NCBI GenBank assembly: GCA_963575745.1
Contig: CAUYUJ010001447.1
Coordinates: forward strand, 159,458 to 223,457
Origin: Prorocentrum cordatum
Lineage: Eukaryota; Sar; Dinophyceae; Prorocentrales; Prorocentraceae
Direction of reading: 5' to 3'
DNA: 64,000 bases
Each line of letters opens with the position of its first letter. The first letter of the stretch is position 1. The notes under the pieces are model-generated. The model was given only the letters and a program-made list of their open reading frames with translations, did no database searches and had not been told where the DNA came from. Shown one piece after another: positions 51,921-62,989 of the stretch. A program made the position numbers and the translations under genes.

Positions 51921-53720
51921 CCAACCATCCTGTGGTGTTGGGTCCTCGTTTTGAAGAGACGGCGCCCCGCGTTCCTTTCCTCTCCTTCCCGCACTCCTCC
52001 CCCTCCTCCCTCCTCCCCCTCCTTGCCTCTGCTCACGGCACAACCACTCACCCGTTCGTAGCCACCATAGGGAGCTCACTGAAGTCCCCAGTGGGGGCTG
52101 CCCGCAAGCTGATCCCCACAGAAACCCAGGGCAGCGTTTCGTAGCCCAATAGGGAAGCTTCCACCGAAGGGCCCCAGTGGGGGTTACACAATGCGGTTCC
52201 CCACCCAGGGCACGTTTCGTGGCCCCATAGGGAGCTCCACCGAAGGCCCCCGTGGGGGTGTTCGCATGCGGTTCCCCACCCAGGGCAGCGTTTCGTAGCC
52301 CCATAGGGAGCTCCACCGAAGGCCCCAGTGGGGGTGTTCGCATGCGGTTCCCCCACCCAGGGCAGCGTTTCGTGGCCCCATAGGGAGCTCCACCGAAGGC
52401 CCCAGTGGGGGTGTTCGCATGCGGTTCCCCCACCCAGGGCAGCGTATCGTAGCCCCATAGGGAGCTCCACCGAAGGCCCCAGTGGGGGTGTTCGCATGCG
52501 GTTCCCCCACCCAGGGCAGCGTTTCGTGGCCCCATAGGGAGCTCCACCGAAGGCCCCAGTGGGGGTGTTCGCATGCGGTTCCCCCACCCAGGGCAGCGCT
52601 TCGTGGCCCCATAGGGAGCTCCACCGAAGGCCCCAGTGGGGGTGTTCGCATGCGGTTTCCCCCACCCATGGCAAGCGTATCGTATCCCCAAAGGGAGCTC
52701 CACACCGAAGGGGGGATTGAACTCGAGCTTCCTGATGCGTTTCCCCCACCCAGGGCAGCGTTCGTACCCCATAGGATCTCCACGAAGGCCCCCAGGGGGC
52801 CTGCCCGCAAATGCCGTACCCGCCCAAACCCAGGGCAGCGGTGTCGTAGCCCCCTAGGGGACCTCCACCGAAGGCCCCAGTGGGGGTGTCCACGTGCGGT
52901 TCCCCCACTACCACAAGGGCAGCGATTCGTCGATCCCCATAGGGATCTCCACCGAAGGCCCCAGTGGAGGGGTCCACATGAGCGGTACCTCCCCCACCCA
53001 GGGCAGCGTTTCGTGGCCCCATAGGAAGCTCCACCGAAGGCCCCAGTGGGGGTGTCCACATGCGGATCCCCCACCCAGGGCAGCGTTTCGTAGCCCCAGA
53101 GGGAGCTCCACCGAAGGCCCCAGTGGGGGTGTCCACATGCGGTTCCCCCACCCAGGGCAGCGCTTCGTAGCCCCAGAGGGAGCTCCACCGTAGGCCCCAG
53201 TGGTGGTGTCCACATGCGGTTCCCCCACCCAGGGCAGCGTTTCGTAGCCCCATAGGGAGCTCCACCGAAGGCCCCAGTGGGGCTGCCCGCATGCGGTTCC
53301 CCCACACCCAGGGCAGCGTTTCGTAGCCCCATAGGGAGCTCCACCGAAGGCCCCAGTGGGGGTGTCCACATGCGGTTCCCCCACCCAGGGCAGCGCTTCG
53401 TAGCCCCATAGGGAGCTCCACCGAAGGCCCCAGTGGGGGTGTCCACATGCGGTTCCCCCACCCAGGGTAGCGCTTCGTAGCCCCATAGGGAGCTCCACCG
53501 AAGGCCCCAGTGGGGCTGCCCGCGTGCGGTTCCCCCACACCCAGGGCAGCGTTTCGTAGCCCCATAGGGAGCTCCACCGAAGGCCCCAGTGGGGGTGTTC
53601 GCATGCGTCTCCCCTACCCAGAGGTAGCGCCACTGAAAGCGATGTTCATATTTGCGGTATTCACAAATGCATATGGTTAGGTCCTTCGCCAGGCTAATTT
53701 TTACGACGCGATCATGTCTC
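51921..53720. mobile_element. Minisatellite cassette 2: conserved flanks around about 19 units of 77 bp
   Basis: Units at about 52,231, 52,307, 52,384, 52,461, 52,538 and onward contain AGGGAGCTCCACCGAAGGCC, CCAGTGGGG and GCATGCGG. Units between about 52,660 and 53,000 are degraded; those after 53,000 carry GTCCACATGCGG instead of GTTCGCATGCGG. The left flank (CCAACCATCCTGTGGTGTTG) and right flank (TGCATATGGTTAGG, CGCCAGGCTAA) match cassette 1, and the unit core is shared with its 91-bp unit. Long frames on both strands are artefacts. Confidence 0.75.
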
Positions 53721-53859
53721 GGGTCCGATCCCAGTGGCCGACTCGCTGCTTGCTGGTCCTCGCTCCATCCGCCGGCGCAGGCCGGGCGGGGGCCTCTCCG
53801 CCACCCCCGCGGAGCCCGCTGCGCCGCAGCCGCCCGTGCAGGCGCCGGCGTGCGAAGGG

Positions 53860-54045
53860 GAGGGGGGGGGGGCGGAGGGCGGGAGGGAGGGAGGGAGGTA
53901 GGACGGTGGAGGGAGGGAGGGAGCGAGAGAGGAAGGGGGAGGGGGAGGAGGAGGATGGGCGAGGGGGAGAGGGGGGAGGAGGGAGGGACGGAGGAGGGAG
54001 CGAGGGGGGGGAAGGAGGGAGGAGTGAGGGGGGCGGGGGGCAACG
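53860..54045. repeat. G/A-rich simple sequence
   Basis: GGGAGG/GGAGG variants. No gene. Confidence 0.7.
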
Positions 54046-54334
54046 AGGTGGTCAACGGCGGAGCGGCGCAGAGCGAGAGAGGTACAGTCGGACCGAGGTA
54101 GAAGATCGAGGTCGGTTCGGGGAGGGTACCTTAGCGTTCTTCGCGTCTGTTAGATATTCTTGTGCATCCTGGGGAGGATTCCCCTGGATGTTCTGTCTGT
54201 TTTGGCCGACGGAGGGTCTCATGTTCGTGAAGGGTGTGTTTCGGCCGAGGATCCGACTGTAGTCCACAAGTGGAGGAACGGATTGTGACGTCCCGCGGAG
54301 GAGTGAGGGGAATGAGGGGGATGCGGATGGGGAG

Positions 54335-54546
54335 GAGGGCGACGATGATGGTGGTGATGATGGTGTTGATCATGTTTTGATGGTGGCGATGATGGTGATG
54401 ATGGTAATGAGGATGATAAGGAGGATGATGACGACGATGATAATGATGTTAAAGATGATGATGATGCTGCAGCTGATGTTGCTGATGATGCTGAGCATGA
54501 TGCTGCTACTGCTGCTGTCGATGATGATGATGCTGATGATGCTGCT

Positions 54547-54604
<58 letters not shown>

Positions 54605-54990
54605 CTAAGTGTGGTGGTAATGGCGATGATGATGCTGCTGCTGCGCCTGCTGCTGCTGATAATGATTATGATGACGATGATGCTGGTTGTTGTGGTGGTG
54701 ATGATGATGCTGCTGCTGATGCTGCTGCGGATGATGATGATGGGAACGGTGACGACTGTGGTGCTGGTGGTGGTGATGCTAGTGGTGGTGGTGATGTGCC
54801 ATCATCATCATCAGCATCTTCATCATCATCATCATCAGTTACCATCATCAACATCGCCAGCATCACCATCGACATCATCACCAGCGTCGTCATCATCATC
54901 ATCAGCAGCATCATCACCATCATCACCATCACCACCATAATCGCCACTGCTATCGCCACCGCCATCATCTTGGTGGTGGTGGCCATGATC
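54335..54990. repeat. (GAT)n block that inverts to (ATC)n
   Basis: Plus-strand GAT/GCT triplets run to about 54,795, where the sequence changes abruptly to ATC/CAT triplets until about 54,985. The two halves are complementary, so about 190 bases could fold back. Confidence 0.8.
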
Positions 54991-55199
54991 ATGAAGAGGA
55001 CGGCGTGAGGACGATCGTAAGGAAGAGGAGGGAGAACGAGGGAGAGGAGGGAGGCTTTGCGAGCATGGGTCAATTTCCGGACGTGCTCTCGGCTCCTTGA
55101 GGTTTTCGGGCCGGGTGCTTTCCGTGGGCTGCGCCTCGTCGAGAGCGTTCCTTGGGGCCCAGGGTTGCCCCGAACGGCCGCAGGGGGGAGGTGGATTGA

Positions 55200-55461
55200 G
55201 ACGAGGAGGAGGAGGAGGAGGAGGAGGAGGAGGAGGAGGAGGAGGAGGAGGAGGAGTAGGAGTAGGAGTGGGAGTCGGAGCAGGAGGAGGAGGAGGAGGC
55301 GGAGGAGGATTCAGGAGGGGAGAGAGGATGAGGAGGAGGATGATAGAGGATGGAGGGATGAGAATGAGGATGTTGTTGTTGTTGACGACGACAATGAATT
55401 GATGCTGATGATGATGATTCTGATGATGCTGCTGATGATGATGACGATGATGATGATGATG

Positions 55462-55505
<44 letters not shown>

Positions 55506-55696
55506 GTGATGGTGATGGTGATGGTGATGGTGATGGTGATGTGATGGATGATGAGGAGGAGGAGGAGGAGAAGGAGGAGGACGGAGGACGGAGGACGGAG
55601 GACGGAGGAGGAGGAGGAGGAGGAGGAGGAGGAGGAGGAGGAGGAGGAAAGGAGAAGGAGGAGGAGGATGAGGCAGAGGAGGAGGAGGAGGAGGAG

Positions 55697-55727
<31 letters not shown>

Positions 55728-55735
55728 GCAGGGTC
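55200..55735 (+). repeat. GGA, GAT and GGA trinucleotide blocks
   Basis: (GGA)n at about 55,203-55,320, (GAT)n and GGTGAT at about 55,400-55,550, (GGA)n at about 55,553-55,722. Frames encode only homopolymeric peptides. Confidence 0.9.
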
Positions 55736-56317
55736 AGGAGAAGGACGACGAGGACGAGGAAGAGCGGGGGGATCTGGAGGAGGGGGAGGAGGCGTGAGAA
55801 GGAGAAGACGGAGGAACAGGAAGGATTCCAGCGCCTTCCTGCCTCCTGTGGACCTCCCACGGGGATGCCCCCTCCGCGGATCGTGGCCCGGCGCCGCTCT
55901 CGAGGGTTTGGTCGGTGAGGCGCCGAGGCCGCGCGCCTCGCGCTGGCTGCCCCTCCCGCCGCTCCCGCTGCTCCCCCCATCGGCTGCACGCAAGAGCGAC
56001 CTTTCGCCAGGGAGTCGACCCATCTCAGAAAGGGACGCACGACAGAGTTCTCACCGGCCTGCGGGATATCGTTCCTACTCGCTGACAAGGTGTTGGCACG
56101 CTCCGCTGGCAGCAGTCAGATTCGTATGCTGAGCGCCGCGAGTTGAGGCGTGCACTCGCCGATGTGCGAGCTTTCCGCCTCACATGCCCCCGTTGCCACA
56201 GGCCGCGGGGGAAAAAAAAGGGACGCACGACAAGGATGCAGGGGCCTTGGAAGGTCATGCCGATGCTTTGCGAGCGGGGTGCGGCCAGCGGGAGCGGCCG
56301 AAGGGGAGGGGTACAAT
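55736..56317. other. No supported gene; MITE-C end fragment
   Basis: At about 55,983-56,015 one arm of the MITE-C family appears (CTGCACGCAAGAGCGACC, TTTCGCC). The remainder is unremarkable GC-rich sequence. Confidence 0.5.
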
Positions 56318-56500
56318 CAGGAGGGAAAGAAACACACAGCCACAAGTCATCGTCGACTCCCCAGAAAATGTGCGAAGGTATTGCAAGTGGGGGGGGGGAA
56401 GACGAAGACCCAGAAAACATGTGAGAATATGGGGGAATCCTGGGACTTGTGCGTGTGTATTTATGTGTGTGTCCCTGGGCTCCTTTTTTTTACAAAGGGT
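56318..56500. repeat. Dispersed repeat of about 180 bp, copy 1
   Basis: Shares AAACACACA, CATCGTCGAYTCCC, AAGTGGGG, AAGACCCAGA, GCATTTATTTGTGTGT-like and CCTGGG words in the same order with 57,534-57,700. Confidence 0.7.
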
Positions 56501-57533
56501 AACTAACCTTGGAAAGTCGCTCATCCTTGCGGTGCGGGCTGGCTGCAGTGACCCGCGGTGCGGGCGCCGCGGGGTGCCCCAGGATGGCCGATCGCGCGAT
56601 GCGATGGGCAGTGCTCCGCGCGCTCGGCTTTGTGGCTCGGGCCGGGCCCGTCCCCGTGCATGGGGAAACCTGCAAGCACATTTTTTCTGGTCGGCGGGTC
56701 GGGAGCAACACCCCAACATACTTATACTATATGTGCGTCGCCCCCCCAGGGGCGACGCGCGCACCGAGAAATCTTATAGTATATGCGTCGTGGCGGGCGC
56801 TTTCTGGCTACACCGCTCGAGAAACGATATACTACAAGATGGGTATACTATATGTTCGGGTCGGACGCGCGCCTCCAAGGCGGACACATAGTATTAGTAT
56901 GTCTCTGTGCATCCCAGGTCGGGAGCGGGCCCCGTCCGGTCGAGAGCTACACGGGGCGCAGGTAGCCCTGATTAGGGAGACAAAGGCGCGGGCGGGCGGG
57001 GCCTCAGGCGGCCGGAGGGCTCAGAGAAGAGGCGGTGCCGAAGATCTTGCACAGGAAGAGGTGCGCCATGGGCTGGATCAGGGGGCGCGGTCCCGCCGGG
57101 AAGATGGCATGGTGTTGCCGTCATCGGCGCGCCAAGAACAGGGCACGTGCAGACACGGTCGAACATCATACGGGGACGAGTTTTTTTTGTTTGACCGTTT
57201 TTGTTTTTTTTGTTTCGTCCCAGATCCGCCTGTCGGGGGGCATGCCCGACCTGAGATTTGGCCCCTCCCCCGCGGCCCCCGACGGGCACGCGGCAAAGGC
57301 GTGCAGGGGGAACCTGCAAACACATTGTTTTTGGTCGGCGGGTCGGGAGCGGGCCCCTCCCGGTCAAGAGCTACACGGGACGCGGGTAGCCCTGTCGGCG
57401 GGCATGCCCGAGCTGAGATTTGGCCCCCCCCCCGCGGCCCCCGACGGGCACGCAGCAGAGGCCCCCGACGGGCACTCACTCCTGCGCGCCGCCGGCCCCG
57501 GACCTCGGGGCCCCCAAAACGGTGCGAGGACTA
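56501..57533. other. Dispersed repeats, no supported gene
   Basis: GGTCGGCGGGTCGGGAGC occurs at about 56,690 and 57,332, with a related GGTCGGGAGCGGGCC at about 56,918. GAGCTACACGGGRCGCRGGT occurs twice (about 56,943 and 57,369). Several TATACTATATG motifs lie at about 56,725-56,900. A foldback-family arm (CCGCCTGTCGGGGGGCATGC) is at about 57,225-57,255. A C-rich long frame crosses the region but has no domain. Confidence 0.5.
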
Positions 57534-57705
57534 CCAGGAGGGGAGAAAAACACACACAGACACAATTCATCGTCGATTCCCAGGAAAATCTGGGAACATA
57601 TGGGAAGTGGGGGGAAGGCAAAGACCCAGAGAAGATGGGGAAATAGGGGGGATCTTTTCATTAGTGTGCATTTATTTGTGTGTCCTGGGGCCCCTTCAGA
57701 CTACA
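57534..57705. repeat. Dispersed repeat of about 180 bp, copy 2
   Basis: Second copy of 56,318-56,500, same orientation, about 1.2 kb downstream. Confidence 0.7.
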
Positions 57706-57899
57706 CCGCCTGATGAGTCCAGGCCTCCCAGATGGGGTCGCAGCAGCCGAAGGAGGAAACAACTGCGCAAACATACACTTTTGGAGCCCCGCGCGGATTT
57801 ATTGGAGCGACACCGTCCCCCCGCACATCCAAGGAACCCGCCGGGCCTCCAACAGGTTATGTTCATGTCGTTGTTTCTTCCTCCATGGTTGGAGGATCG

Positions 57900-58010
57900 C
57901 ACCGCATCGGCGATGCATCGGCGATGCATCGGCGATGCGGCTCGGTGTGGAACCCAATTTTCTCCATGCCTACGTCGCCCATGCATCGGCGATGCATCGG
58001 CGATGCAGCG
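57900..58010. repeat. 11-bp CATCGGCGATG repeats
   Basis: Two short runs (about 57,905-57,938 and 57,981-58,004) of CATCGGCGATG, each unit nearly palindromic. Confidence 0.75.
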
Positions 58011-58602
58011 CGATCCTTCGACCCCACGTACTCCGACCCCGTTTCGGGGGCCAATGGCAAGTCAGTGCAGTTTTCATGAGTTTCCGGGTGTTTCCGTCGG
58101 TCCCTAGGGGTTCTCCTGCCTCGGGATGCGTTCCAGCAGATGCGCCTCGCCGAGAGCGTTTCGGGGTCACCCGGATCGTCCCGAACGGCCGCCCGAGACC
58201 CGAGTTTTGGCCCAGAAGCCAATCATTCGGTGACGGGCCAGTGTGGTGAGTCAGAGGGGATTCGGGGTCAGCGCACGTTTGGGGACTCGGGTCGTTTTTC
58301 GAGGGCGTCTCGGGCGCCAGGGCCCCACGACGTCCCTCCGCCCACCCTCACCCATCCTCCCCAGCCTCCTCATCCTCCCCCTCCATCCCTCTTCCCCTCC
58401 ACCCTCTGCCTCCCTCCCCCCTCCCCTGCCTCCTTCTCCTCCTCCTCATCCTCCGACTCCTCCTTCTCCCCTCCTCCTTCTCCACCCCCCCCGCTCCCTC
58501 CCTCCCTGAGCTCACTTCCGTTTGTTCCCTTCCTCCCTCTTCCCCTCCCCTCCCTCCCTCCCTCCCTCCCTCCTCCTCCTGCTCATTCCCCACTCCCTTG
58601 GT

Positions 58603-58623
58603 CCGTATCCATTTCAGCTCAAG
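58603..58623 (+). other. DinoSL relict at the 5' end of LINE-2
   Basis: CCGTATCCATTTCAGCTCAA plus G matches the 21-base leader core at 18 of 21 positions and follows a long C/T tract (58,330-58,600). It lies 132 bases before the first ORF1 ATG. Confidence 0.85.
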
Positions 58624-58754
58624 TTCTAACCTGCGCCCTGGTGGCTGGAACGTGGCCGCAGCACACGGGGTAGGCTCAGAGGCCCGCGGAGAGCAGGCCT
58701 TGATCTGTTAAGCCAGGGCCACTCACCGTTGTCCGTGAGCCACGCTGTGCTGCC

Positions 58755-59710
58755 ATGGCGGACGTGCTCGACGTAGACGAGGGCGTGTCGGTCTCGTCGA
58801 GTTCCTTAGAGAGGATGGCCACAGCGATGGAAGAGAAGCGCAACCAGCAGACGCATGGGCATGGGGCGCAACCTGGCAAAGCTGGCGAACTGCCAACAGA
58901 GCATGGTCAACGAGGCCGCCACGATTGGGTGATTGGAGGCCAAGGCCCTGGGTAACGAGAGTCAGTTGGCCGCGCTTCCCCGAGGTGCTGGTAAAGCTGG
59001 CCTCGCTCTTCAGAGCCAGCTCGTGACGTTATCGGAGGGTGCCAGCACGGGCATGACAGAGATGCGTGCGGAGGTGATGGCGGCTTCTTCGTCGGCTACG
59101 ACGGCGGCGTCTGCTTTCAGCGTGGTCCGTCCAACCAAGATGTCTCGTGTTTCGTCCAACGGTGGGATGCCCGCGGAGGACGGGCCTGATGAGTGCAGGC
59201 GGTCGTTTGCATGTTTCCCGCGTCCTCTCCTTCCGGCTGCGAGGATGATTTTTCTCGAGCTTCTCGACGCGCGCGTGAGCCCGCACATGGCTCATAAAGT
59301 GACAGCCGAATTCGCGAGGTTATCTCAAAGCTGCAGCGTCCACATCGACACTCCACGCCAAGCTCGCGAAGTCCACGACTACATGCCGGAGAAATGTATG
59401 GTGTGTAGCGATCCTAGAGATCAGAGTTTTCACGATGCCCGAGTGCGTAGTAACTTGCCAGGTGGTGTCAGGAGTCGTCAGAGGCAGTTGGGGAGGATAT
59501 GGGCCACGATGAAGGATTTGATTGTGAAGAAAGTCCACTGGAAGCATCACGTGCGGATGGGCGCGAACGGGTTCAGAAATTAACATAAAGGACGACGACG
59601 TCTGGATTTTCCGTGGTACGCGTAATCTCTCCACAGGATGGCGCGCCCGTTGGCGGAGGACCTGTTCGAGTTCGATTACGGTCAAGACAACATTGATCAG
59701 ATGTTTGTGC
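58755..59710 (+). pseudogene. LINE-2 ORF1 remnant
   Basis: It starts MADVLDVDEGVSVSSSSLER. The frame changes near 58,850, and a stop follows at about 58,930. It then continues with LEAKALGNESQLAAL and a long open stretch (58,933-59,583) including CFPRPLLPAARMIFLELLD, SQSCSVHIDTPRQAREV and HHVRMGANGFRN. The order of a strand-like segment, a helix and a second strand recalls the RRM domains of LINE ORF1 proteins (inference). After the stop, DDDVWIFRGTRN and then RPLAEDLFEFDYG appear in other frames. Confidence 0.6.
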
Positions 59711-59929
59711 TGCTCAGATGTGAGAGATACGCAACCAGTTCTAGGGCACAGCTCAGATAATGATGATGGGCGTGAGTGCTGCGACCTAAAAGCGGGTGCT
59801 CTTCATTTGGTTCCCCTTCCTCTTCTCCAGGTGCGCTGGGTTCGACTACGTCGTCTCTTGGGTCTGCCTCATCGGGGAGCGAATCCCCGTCAGCGGATGG
59901 TTGGTGGGGCAGTGATGGCGGCGATGTAA

Positions 59930-60700
59930 TTATGGAGGTTCTCTTTCTTCGGGAGCGCCGCTTTCGTGCCGCTACATGGAATGCGCACGCTGTCTTCGGG
60001 TCTATCTACGCAGATGGTGACGCTGTTGCTGCGGCGCGGTCCGTGGCGCGCCCCCTTTGCGCGAAGTCCGATGTCGTTCTGCGTCAGAAGTGTCGCGCTG
60101 CTTGCGAGGTTCTTTTCCTTCGCGCGGATGCCCAGCAGTTCCAGGACTGGGGCGCCTTTCTAGCTGATAGAGCCGCTGGTAGCTCGGCAGGCTTGGTCCG
60201 CAAGCACTTTTCATGTCACTTCGCTCACATCCAGCACGTAGTTCTCGCCAAGGGGCGGTGCCATCTCGGGCATCTCAACTTCGGGGGAAGCTTGGCGCAT
60301 GACAATGCGTAACACTCGCATTAGTCCGTTTGTCTAGCGCGCACATAGACATGTGTTCCCGGGTGGAGCCTGCCTGCAAGTATGCCACACGGTTCCGGGG
60401 TAATTCAAATTGTCTGGGCCCTGGGAGCTCCCGTCTCTAGTTGCGAGCTGAAGCTTTTCCGCGCGTAGCCGATGCGGTCGGTGGCTTCTTCGCTAACGCC
60501 CCCTCCTTCCCCGTCGGGCCCGCCTGGCGCAATCCGGCCTTCAGAGAGAAGCAGGCCGATCATAGTGTGTCGAAAAGTCTGTTAGACCGCATCTACGCGC
60601 CTGTAGATTCGAGGCGGCTCTTGGATGCCGAGCCCGTCGACAGTGTGACCTTGTCCGTCATTGACCTGTTCAGGCCCCGGGACCATTCGCCGCTAAATGC
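59930..60700 (+). pseudogene. LINE-2 endonuclease remnant
   Basis: RFRAATWNAHAVFG (endonuclease start) is at about 59,955-60,000 and KSDVVLRQKC, degraded from the catalytic QE motif, is near 60,066-60,095. The C-terminal part is at 60,570-60,690 in another frame: SLLDRIYAPVDSRRLLDAEP and RPRDHSPL, equivalent to the family SDHSP motif. Central sequence at 60,310-60,440 is missing or unreadable. Confidence 0.6.
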
Positions 60701-61571
60701 GTCGCGGAAGCCAGGTTGCAGACCGCCGACGCTTAGAAATCTGGGCGGCAGTAAAAGCTGCAGACTCCGACCCTGGTTCAGGAGCTTTGGAGGACATGTC
60801 CGTGTTCGGGGGCGACTGTCTTCGGACTCTGTGGTTTGAAAGAAATGCCCCGCGGTGTTGCTTGCAAGGTGAAGGCGAGCGTAGCAGTCGACGGCCCTTC
60901 CTCGCACCTTGAGATGATGTCCTTGTTCTTTGCCGCGCTGAAGGCGACGGCTCGGGGCGGTCAGTTCGCGGCGAAGAAAGCAGTTTGGGTATTCTTAGAA
61001 ATCTATTGGTTGCTTGGTCCAACGGGCGGGTTTCGGAGGGACTACGGCGGGCCCATAAGGAGGATGGCGGAGCATTTCGTTGAGACTTTGGAGGATGAGG
61101 CGAAGCGAATGTTTGCGAGCGTGGCGCGCCCGACGCGCTCGAGCAGGGCGCCGATTTGCCAGCGGGGTAGTGGGGGGTATTCATTATGATCGTCCTCGGG
61201 GCCGTGCTGCTCGGGGCCCCTTCCAGAGGTTCGCCCAGAGGGCTTCGGGTCTGGTTCTGTGCGAGGCGGATTTCGCGCCGTTCTGTCCGCGTTTTCTGAC
61301 ATTTTCTGGATTCTGGCCCTGGTCCTGACGGCGGCCACTGCAGCTGTTGCGCCAATGGCGGGCGGGTGGGCGAGCGGGCGGGGCGGGGCGGGGCGCGCGC
61401 GCGGGGCGGTGGCGGGGCGGGCGGGCGGGGGAGCGGGGGGGGCGATTTCCTTCCAGGCCTGTCTGGCGCTCCTCGCTGGAGAGACGGGCGTCTCGATGTT
61501 TGATGAGTGCCTGGCCGTGTCCCCTCCGAGAGGGAGGTCCCTGGGCGCGTCGGCGAGCTGGTTAAGCGCCG

Positions 61572-62640
61572 TCTGAGACTCGGCCGATGCGTTTGGGGAA
61601 CGCGGATGACAGGGTTCTAAGTGGTTGTAGTGGGGTCTGGCTAAGCAAGCTCGGTCTTGCTCCGCGCCTTAGTGCGGCTTTGTCTTTCGGCGCTATCGGG
61701 GCGAGAACGCGCCGGCAGCCAACTCGAAGTTTGCAGTTTGGCTCTGTGCCTCGGGAGAACGGGGTGCTGGAGGGGGGTGTCATCCTCGACTTCTGCGAAG
61801 CCTTCGCGTCTTTGAACCGCGGGTGGATCTGGTGAATTTTCGTGGAGGTGGGGTCTCCAGGGGGCGTCTTTCGCGCGTTGAAGTCTTTGGGTCGTGAGGA
61901 AAGGAAGGACTCAGGTGGTCGCTGCTGGCGTTCGCTTTCATGGTTTCGCTGTTGACTCGGGAACGAACCGTGGATGTCCTGCTTCCGGGTCTGTTTTCGA
62001 TTTCGCTCCCAGTCGTGCGAGCTCTTTTGCGCGCTGCTCCCGCTCCAGAGGCCTGTCTGTGCAGCTTCGCGGATGGAGTTGCGCGTGGGGGTCGGAACCT
62101 GCTCGGGGGTCTTCCCTGTCTGCTGGGTGGGCATCGAGCAGCGCCGTGGCCTCGCGACTGGAATTGTCCTGATCGCGAAAAGAACGATCATTGCGTTCAT
62201 GTCTGAGTGCCCTGAAGGCAGTGTCCGCGATGGGTTCGACGCGATGGCGGTTGACCTGGGGAGCGGCCAAATCAGGGCCCATGGCACTTGTCCAGGGGCG
62301 CGCCACGGGGGGGGGGCGGCGGCGAGGATAGCGGGCAGCACCCGGCGATCAATCGCGCCGGGCGGGGCGGGGCGGCGCGGGGGGAGGGGGGGTGGAGAGA
62401 GAGGGAGAGAGAAAGAGAGAGAGATTCTAGGTCTAGGACTTGGGTTCGTCGATGCCGCGCTGCACTACAGGTCGCTCGCACCATCGGTCACCGCGTCCGT
62501 CGCCCAGTTCTTTGAGCCGCCAGCTGTCCTCTGCCGTCTGGAAGACGAGCACCTTCAGTTGCTCGCGAATGACCCGCGCTGCGCAGTTCCGAGAGCGGCA
62601 CTCTTCAGTATGAGAGTCCCAACATTGAAGTGAAGGCGCC
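61572..62640 (+). pseudogene. LINE-2 reverse transcriptase remnant with FADG
   Basis: TRPMRLGNADD (motif 1) and GGVILDFCEAFASLNRGWIW (motif A with its Asp) lie in one frame at 61,575-61,835. GFAVDSGTNRGCPASGSVF (motif B) lies in a second frame at about 61,940-62,000. CLCSFADGVA (motif C, normally FADD) lies in a third at about 62,055-62,085. Further conserved-looking sequence follows: LATGIVLIAKRTIIAF and FVDAALHYRSLAPSVTASVA. The changed second Asp and the frame hops make it catalytically dead. Confidence 0.7.
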
Positions 62641-62989
62641 CCAGCTGCGCCCCCACGCGGATGGCGGCTCGGCGCAGGACAGCAGAGAAGCGCACTGTTC
62701 ACGCGCGAAGCTGGTGGAGATGCACAACCAATGTGCCGAGAGTGGCCGCCACCTGGTTACGTACCCATGTGTACCCCACCTTGTCACACGAATCGTCCAT
62801 GCGCCAGCTCGACCGTGCGCGACGCCTGCTGGACCCTGACAGGGAAGGGTTCCAGGCTGCGGCGTCGAGAGCAATGCAAAGGTATGCCCTCTGGGAAGGA
62901 TGCGCGTAAAGCGCTCGCTGTCAGATCGGGGTGTTTCCTGGGTCGTGAAGCTGTGGCCCAGAGCCGTCAAGTAGATCTATCCAAATTGT

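Noticed and set aside
52048-54055. Minus-strand frames of 500-620 codons with LRWSSLWGYETLPWV repeats
   Set aside because: Products of the 77-bp minisatellite; frames change with unit indels and no non-repeat domain is present.
56509-58107. 532-codon plus-strand frame
   Set aside because: It crosses two copies of a dispersed repeat, a foldback arm and short tandem repeats, with no domain; best explained as a stop-poor GC-rich stretch.
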